From NCBI GenBank assembly GCA_946803715.1, contig CAMPET010000242.1, positions 13,995 to 77,994 of the forward strand: a DNA stretch of 64,000 nt, given 5' to 3'. The translations under genes were made by a program, and so were the position numbers. Shown here in pieces: positions 63,242-64,000 of the stretch; the stretch's first letter is position 1; each line of letters starts with the position of its first letter. The notes below the pieces were generated by a model. It made no database searches. It had not been told where the DNA came from and saw only the letters and a list, made by a program, of their open reading frames with translations. This DNA comes from Beroe ovata (Eukaryota > Ctenophora > Nuda > Beroida > Beroidae).

Positions 63242-64000
63242 TCACCCGCACGAATTCAATATTACTGCAACCATCTTGATTTCAGTCAAATTTTTCTCAT
63301 CTGGAATGTCCGACTTAAGGACTTCGTCAAATATGTCAATTTCGTCAGACAAATAAGAGATAGTTCTAGCTTGATCATGTTCATTGGTCGAATTTTCAGC
63401 CACGGGTATAAGTAGCTTAGAAACCGGGAACTGCTCAACAATTGCTTCAGTTGTGATGAAAACAAAGCAACATTCCACACAAAAGCGTAGCCGATAATTC
63501 CCTTCGGTCGATAAGAGGACTACTTGTTCATTTTCAAACACACCATCCCTCAGTCCCGACAGAGGAATTGTGAAATTAATTTCCTTCTGATGGATGAAAC
63601 TGTCTCTATTTTTGTATATCAACGGAAAGAGGTCTTCATTAGTCAGTTTTGGTGGGAGTCCAGCCATTGTAGAGAAGAAGTAATTCTGAGAGCCCAGTAC
63701 CATTCGATAGAGACCTTTCGATGCCATGTCCTTGCTTTCCGCTGACTTGAGAATCACATCAAAAATAAAAGATTGTGGAACGTGTACCAGTCTAAGATGT
63801 GAAATCAGGGACTCAAGCTTGTGCTTCCTAATTGGTTCATCGTGTTCAAGCCATAGAAAGAGGAGATGAGCTGTGTACAACTCAGAGGGTGGCGCCATGT
63901 TGTCTAAGAGAGTTGTGAGAAGAGCCTCATCAAGGGTTGCCCACTCTTCTGACAGGGATTTTCTGTGGTCTATCAATCTGTGGTATTTAAACGTCTTGAG
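63242..64000 (-). CDS. BACK-domain (BTB-BACK-type) protein, C-terminal part, cut by the window edge
   Basis: The minus-strand frame stays open to the window end, reading LKTFKYHRLIDHRKSLSEEW and on, so the true start lies outside. Residues near the beginning (ALLTTLLDNMAPPSELYTAHLLFLWLEHD, read in parts, then LISHLRLVHVPQSFIFDVI) fit the BACK domain that follows BTB in cullin-3 adaptors: a helix with Pro-x-E/S-L, a W or LFLWL segment, then LLxxIRLxxVP. About 150 further residues (AGLPPKLTNEDLFPL, GVFENEQVVLLSTEGNYRLRF in two parts) are not Kelch repeats and I do not recognise them. A CACAG within the frame near 63978 could be an exon start. Its stop is 245 bp before the TDP2 start. Confidence 0.7.
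   Translation of the reverse strand, partial: LKTFKYHRLIDHRKSLSEEWATLDEALLTTLLDNMAPPSELYTAHLLFLWLEHDEPIRKHKLESLISHLRLVHVPQSFIFDVILKSAESKDMASKGLYRMVLGSQNYFFSTMAGLPPKLTNEDLFPLIYKNRDSFIHQKEINFTIPLSGLRDGVFENEQVVLLSTEGNYRLRFCVECCFVFITTEAIVEQFPVSKLLIPVAENSTNEHDQARTISYLSDEIDIFDEVLKSDIPDEKNLTEIKMVAVILNSCG

Overview
This is eukaryotic, clearly metazoan, nuclear DNA. It carries thrombospondin type-1/EGF extracellular proteins, a five-pass prominin, a septin, an SV2/SVOP-type transporter and many GT-AG introns of about 60-800 bp. It looks like an early-branching animal. A ctenophore is my leading guess, from the compact introns and the apparent trans-splice acceptors, but this is inference and no sequence in the window proves it. 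Fifteen protein genes can be modelled. For every multi-exon model that lies wholly inside the window, the exons I joined by eye give a coding length divisible by three.

Layout. 0.7-4.9 kb (+): septin with ten exons and several intronic minisatellites. 6.1-7.6 kb (+): intronless SVOP/SV2-like transporter. 8.7-11.0 kb (-): actin-related protein 2, eight exons. 11.6-12.1 kb: GC-rich dispersed repeat. 12.7-17.4 kb (+): four closely spaced housekeeping genes, FAM32A - RFC4 - WDR4 - SARNP, with 246-327 bp between stop and next start. 18.0-19.3 kb (-): secreted cysteine-rich protein with pacifastin/VWC-like repeats, whose intron holds a long fold-back element. 20.7-21.7 kb: non-LTR retrotransposon 3' ends around a single N. 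22.0-22.3 kb: doubtful two-exon small gene. 22.5-26.6 kb (+): 15-exon secreted protein with TSP1, EGF, TSP1 and beta/gamma-crystallin domains. 27-29.6 kb: retroelement relics and GC-rich repeats. 29.6-35.2 kb: no gene seen. 35.2-45.3 kb (+): 18-exon protein with a long disordered, Ser/Arg-rich N-terminus and C-terminal leucine-rich repeats. 46.5-64.0 kb (-): cornichon, RBM17/SPF45, TDP2 and the 3' part of a BACK-domain gene, all on one strand with 245-491 bp gaps. An intronless prominin sits on the opposite strand inside the 7.9-kb first intron of cornichon.

Working together. FAM32A (exon ligation), RBM17 (3' splice-site/alternative splicing), SARNP (mRNA export), WDR4 (tRNA m7G), RFC4 (replication clamp loading) and TDP2 (DNA repair) are nuclear housekeeping functions in two tight same-strand runs.

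The most interesting observation is that nearly every start codon has a splice-acceptor-like pyrimidine-AG shortly upstream, usually 0-12 nt. Together with the tight same-strand runs this suggests spliced-leader trans-splicing and possibly operons. It needs RNA data: cis-spliced 5' UTR introns are the alternative. Other notable items are the TSP1/EGF/beta-gamma-crystallin architecture, the nested prominin gene, the fold-back element, a triplicated splice donor in the septin gene and minisatellites that repeatedly lie at splice-site edges.
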